Shown: one piece after another, positions 16,426-20,000 of the stretch | Numbering within the stretch: the first letter of the stretch is position 1 | Layout: each line of letters begins with the position of its first letter | NCBI RefSeq assembly: GCF_000234665.1 | Contig: NC_018321.1 | Coordinates: 1-20,000, forward strand | Origin: Leishmania mexicana MHOM/GT/2001/U1103 | Lineage: Eukaryota > Euglenozoa > Kinetoplastea > Trypanosomatida > Trypanosomatidae | DNA length: 20,000 nt | Direction of reading: 5' to 3' | Position numbers and translations under genes: made by a program | Notes under the pieces: generated by a model | What the model was told of the DNA's origin: nothing | The model's database searches: none | Seen by the model: only the letters and a program-made list of their open reading frames with translations

Positions 16426-17756
16426 CGTAGCGTGTGGAAGACAACAAGTTAGGACTCGGCATCAGAGCTGCAGTAGCGGCGGATGCAAGACAAGCAAAGA
16501 GGGGAAGGCATTTCGCTAGTAACGCGCTCTCTTTGCTAGGATGGGGTCACGAGAGTAAATCTGGCAAGCGATCCGCAGTCGAGTGGTGCGCATCCGCAGT
16601 GCAGGTCTGGCCCCGTCAAGAGCACCACGGTACCGTGGTGCTGCGATAGAGAGCCACGCGGTGGCGCACAGTCAGCAGAATCTTCAGGTGTGCGCTATTG
16701 TGCTTCGTCACTCGGTAGGAGCGCCGGGAACGAGTACCTTTGAGCGTTTCGCGTGAGCCGCGACGTTTTGCATATGAGTGACTTCACCAGAGAAAAGAGT
16801 GGCAACGAAAAGGAGGGAAGGGGAAAAAAGACAGCCAACACACTGCAGCAGCTCATAAATTCAATATTACTCGCCCGTCATGTACATGATTACATTATCG
16901 CGAGGGAGAGAGTTGTCTTGTCTCCCTGTGCTCCCCCTCCCCCTTTCCCGGATTCCGCAGCTTCCCTCTCCTGCGATCTCGCGCAAACAAGAAGGGGCGG
17001 GGCCCCGTCTCTCGTCGTCGTACCCCGGGGGAACAGAAAAGAAGTAGACAGGCAAGAAGAAACCGAAATGAGGTACACATTTCACACGAAGCAGAGGAGA
17101 AAAACAAGGAGGACGGAAGGGGATGTCATGGCGTCCGTGCGGCGGCCGCTAGGCGGAACAGGGACGGGCACGAGAGCGACTGAGATAGAAGCGGACATAG
17201 AGAGAGACGGTGGACAGGCAAGGACAAAGGAGTAGAAAAAGAACGGGCACGCATGTCACATCACAGTCATCGCCGTGCTGGATAACATCAGTGGTGAATG
17301 AGGGAGGGGAGATGGAAGCGAGAGAGGGTCGGAACAGCGATGAAGCACTCTTCTGCGCCAACAATACGAGAGGGGCTAAGAAGAACAAAGAGACCCGTGG
17401 CGCTGCGCACCCTCCCCTCAAAGTGGGCAGGGAAATGGGAGTGTAGAATGAAGTGTGCGGAAAATGCCGTAACGCATATGCAAATTGACGCACTTCATCG
17501 GGCATCGTAACGGGAGGCACACATCAGAGGCATCGACATGTGTCCATATAAACACATAGGCAGGAGCAACAAGTCAAGGGAACCACTCTGTCACACCGTG
17601 CATGACGACACGTGTTGGGGAGAGAGCGGAGGGAAAAGGTAAGCGACATCCCTTAAGAGAACTGGACAAGCATAACAGGAAGACGGAAAAATTTGGCATG
17701 CCCGTATGCGAAAGCGTTCGTCCTTGATGTTCTCGCACGTTCTACTCTCGCATGAT
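16426..17756. other. Spacer, 3' flank of the kinase gene
   Basis: No gene is seen. The plus strand is markedly purine-rich from about 16790 to 17440, giving long pyrimidine-rich stretches in minus-strand RNA. Frames found there on either strand are translations of these biased runs. A perfect palindrome lies at 16621-16642. Confidence 0.6.
16621..16642. repeat. Perfect 22-bp palindrome
   Basis: The sequence reads identically on both strands over 22 bases, with GGTACC at its centre and 11-bp arms; the flanking bases do not extend it. In RNA it can form a short hairpin or pair between two molecules. It lies in the spacer between the kinase and RRM genes. Confidence 0.95.
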
Positions 17757-19418
17757 CTAAGGCATCTTCCCATGGCGCCTAGCCGCTGGTGGACGTGAAA
17801 TTGGGGGGAGCCGCACGCCGCGCGACTCTTTCTTCGCGGGCTGCTTGAGTGGCCCACTACCAATGCTACGCTTCTGCTGCAAGGAGCTCACCGTAGTGGA
17901 CGATGACGTCATGAGCGCGTCATCGCAGCTGCCTTGAGTGAGTCGGCTTTGCATGTCTCCTGTGGAGGCGCTGTACGACAGCGCGGCAGGGGTCAGCTTC
18001 TCCTTCAAAAAAGAGTTGATCTGCCCAATGGTGTCAGCACTGATTCCGGTGTCGCCGACGTTGATGGATGTCACTTGTGAAAGCGGATTTCGGATCAGTC
18101 GCACGATTGAACGCCCTGCCACGGCCGGGATGGGGTTGTGAGACAGGTCAATAGATTGCAGCGAAGGGTGGCGTGTCACCACCTTGAGCAGCGACTGGAT
18201 TACAGATAGGCTGTGGATGTTATTCCAGCTAAGATCTACATGTTTCAAGAACGGGCACGTATTTATCATGGAGATCAACTCGAGCAGCGCCATCGGTCGC
18301 GCGTGAAACATGTGGCTGCACTCTACAGAGGTGCTTGCAGGTACATACTTGCCGGTTACGAGGTAGCGGTAGTCACGCAAAATTGGAAACCCGTCATAAC
18401 CGAGCCGCACTAGCCGCTGAATTCTCTGCAGGTAGAGGAGCCGCTGTACGCCTATGACTGCAAGCACCGCCGCCCGCCAGCGCGCAGATGGCTTCATCGC
18501 TGTCACCGAAGGTGCTTGTGACGGGTAGAGGGACGTCCGCCGATTAGCGTCTAAACCTTCCTTGATCCATGGGTGCTTGAGAGCATCTTTGGCGCTCATT
18601 CGACGGTGTGGGTCGTACAGGAGAAGTTGACTGATAAAGTCTTGTAGCAGCGATGGACATGGCAGCCCACCACCACCCTCCTCCCGCGGAAGATACCCGC
18701 GGCAGATGTCCTTCGTCAGCGCCGCCTCTGTACGGGCCTGAAATGGGTAACGACCGAAAAACATCACGTGTGCCATGACGCCCATGGCCCACATGTCCAC
18801 CGGCTTACCGTAGTTCTTCTCTAGCAGAATCTCGGGTGCCATGAAGTGCAGCGTGCCACAGCACGTCGTCAAGCATTGCTTATTGCCGGCAAACACGGAT
18901 AGCCCGAAGTCTGATATCTTTACGACGAGGTCATTTTGAGATAGTAGGCAGTTGCTCGGCTTCAAATCGCGGTGGACGATACCCTTTTCATGAATGTACT
19001 CGACAGCCATCAGCAGCTGCGTGATGAAGCGCCGCGTCTCCAGTTCAGACACGTTTTGCCGGTCTATGCGGTGCTGAAGGGAACCGCCAGGGAGGTACTC
19101 CATCACAATTGATAGGCAAGCTTCGTCTTGATACGTCTCCTCGAGCTTGACGATATTGGGATGAGAAAGAAGGCTCATCGTCTCCACTTCGCCCATGACG
19201 CTCCGCAGTCCCTTGATGCCCGCGTGACGCTTGTCGATGCGCTTCACTGCGTACACGTCCTTCGCCCCTGTGCGCCGAGTCGCGCTCCAGACATCGCCAT
19301 AAGAGCCAGAGCCGATTTTCTCTATCAAGACGTACCTAGACTCGACGTCGACGGTGTCAGAGCTGCCTCCGCTCTTGGAATTGCGCAAGAGACTGTCTTG
19401 CAAAGCGTAGAAGTCCAT
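17757..19418 (-). CDS. Protein kinase (CAMK-like) with C-terminal leucine-rich repeats
   Basis: The 553-residue protein has a complete Ser/Thr kinase domain at about 29-285: glycine loop GSGSYGDVW, K59 (YAVKR), E77 in helix C, HRDLKPSN with catalytic D151, DFG at 170-172 and APE at 194-196. No catalytic residue is missing. KHPWIKEGL closes the domain, as in CAMK-group and SNF1/Nek-like kinases. Residues 310-345 form a basic, leucine-rich helix. Residues 378-475 carry two or three leucine-rich repeats (LKHVDLSWNNI, LQSIDLSHNPI). The last 75 residues are Ser-rich then basic and proline-rich (RLPPISRPP). Leucine-rich repeats usually bind proteins, so they may target the kinase. No calmodulin-binding helix is certain. 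The start is the ATG at 19416-19418; an overlapping upstream ORF begins 14 bases earlier. Confidence 0.87.
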   Translation of the reverse strand: MDFYALQDSLLRNSKSGGSSDTVDVESRYVLIEKIGSGSYGDVWSATRRTGAKDVYAVKRIDKRHAGIKGLRSVMGEVETMSLLSHPNIVKLEETYQDEACLSIVMEYLPGGSLQHRIDRQNVSELETRRFITQLLMAVEYIHEKGIVHRDLKPSNCLLSQNDLVVKISDFGLSVFAGNKQCLTTCCGTLHFMAPEILLEKNYGKPVDMWAMGVMAHVMFFGRYPFQARTEAALTKDICRGYLPREEGGGGLPCPSLLQDFISQLLLYDPHRRMSAKDALKHPWIKEGLDANRRTSLYPSQAPSVTAMKPSARWRAAVLAVIGVQRLLYLQRIQRLVRLGYDGFPILRDYRYLVTGKYVPASTSVECSHMFHARPMALLELISMINTCPFLKHVDLSWNNIHSLSVIQSLLKVVTRHPSLQSIDLSHNPIPAVAGRSIVRLIRNPLSQVTSINVGDTGISADTIGQINSFLKEKLTPAALSYSASTGDMQSRLTQGSCDDALMTSSSTTVSSLQQKRSIGSGPLKQPAKKESRGVRLPPISRPPAARRHGKMP

Positions 19419-19432
19419 ACTTTCCCGGGCAT
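19325..19432 (-). other. Upstream ORF overlapping the kinase start
   Basis: An ATG at 19430-19432, 14 bases before the kinase ATG and in another frame, opens a 35-codon ORF that stops inside the kinase gene at 19325. It is the first ATG if the mRNA begins at the predicted acceptor. Leaky scanning would then be needed for kinase synthesis. Confidence 0.4.
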
Positions 19433-19458
19433 GAAGCTGTCACTGAAACTATTTCTGG

Positions 19459-19545
19459 CTTTCAGCGCATTGTTTGAATGTTGGAGTGGGGTGCAGACGT
19501 GAGAGCGAGTGGGAGGAACACAGAGTGCAGAGAGAAAAAGAAGAC
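19459..19545 (-). promoter_or_regulatory. Candidate spliced-leader acceptor for the kinase gene
   Basis: A long C/T-rich tract (complement of 19483-19545) is followed by its first AG at 19460-19459, giving a leader of 40 nt. A later AG, ending one base before the kinase ATG, is the only site in between that would remove the upstream ATG. Confidence 0.45.
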
Positions 19546-20000
19546 CACCGCGAAACAGGGCGCGTGAAGAGAGTAAGGGAAATGATTCGAGGAGCGGAGG
19601 ACTGTCAAGAGCACCAGTGCGCATGCTCGCAGCAGCTGAGAATGGCTGTGTGCTTTCTGAAAAGCAGTACCCGGTAGTGGTGTTGACGCATTGTACAGGG
19701 CAAGGGGTAAAACAAAGAGCGACTAGATGGACTGCGCCTCGCTGTGCTAGAAGTCAGTGTACCGTCGCATGCCCGGGCGCCTCGCCGGATGTACATGTGC
19801 ACTGGCGGCATCACAGGTTAAGGTGGCTGACGAGGTAGGCAACTAGGAACTGCGTTTCAGCGGCCTTGATGGACACTAAGAGAGCGGAGTGCATTCCGCT
19901 GCCTAACTCGTCGTTGGCACATCTGTCGTGCCTATAGCTGTCTCCATTCAATGTGCTCGGTAGGACTGGAGGGAAACGTGGGCGTCCCGAGAAACATCGC
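19546..20000. other. Right-hand end, no gene seen
   Basis: No frame here looks coding on either strand. It is presumably the 3' flank of the next minus-strand gene beyond the window. The stretch 19551-19610 is purine-rich on the plus strand, like the other spacers. Confidence 0.5.

Noticed and set aside
16753..17235. 160-codon plus-strand frame
   Set aside because: It translates a purine-rich spacer into Arg/Lys/Glu/Gly low-complexity sequence and lies antisense to the direction of transcription.

Overview
This window looks like nuclear DNA of a kinetoplastid protist (Trypanosomatidae, probably a Leishmania-like lineage). All convincing genes are intron-free, lie head-to-tail on the minus strand, and are separated by long non-coding spacers of about 0.6 to 1.7 kb. 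In most of these spacers the plus strand carries purine tracts, so the minus-strand RNA has the pyrimidine tract plus AG expected of spliced-leader trans-splicing. Coding frames favour G or C at third codon positions. There are no bacterial-type operons, Shine-Dalgarno sites, tRNA or rRNA genes. The best reading is part of one polycistronic unit transcribed from right to left.

In order of transcription the unit reads as follows. A protein kinase with a C-terminal leucine-rich repeat domain (19418 to 17757). A protein with a degenerate RNA recognition motif (16174 to 15476). A weak small ORF (15234 to 14878). A J-domain protein with a membrane segment and a mitochondrial-type N-terminus (14710 to 13910). 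A RING-H2 protein (12999 to 12433). Two diverged tandem paralogues of a seven-helix membrane protein with the Ser/His/Asp/HxxxH pattern of the CREST superfamily (10766 to 10089 and 9313 to 8648). A small secretory-pathway protein with a CxxC SAP-like motif resembling the C-terminal domain of MANF (7947 to 7453). The translation initiation factor eIF3 subunit a (6391 to 4067). These are functionally unrelated, as is usual in such units.

The leftmost 4 kb has no intact gene. Between about 3390 and 2367 the minus strand holds broken, frame-shifted pieces with a coding-type third-position bias. Some pieces resemble the catalytic end of a tyrosine recombinase, so this may be a dead mobile element. 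At the far left (about 88 to 530) the strand pattern flips: a good pyrimidine tract and AG lie on the plus strand, followed by a short, apparently broken plus-strand reading frame. From memory, eIF3a is at one end of chromosome 17 in Leishmania major; if this window is syntenic, the left end would be chromosome-end proximal. That was not checked.

Several start codons were reset from longer open frames because the upstream extensions have no ATG and merely translate the pyrimidine tract.
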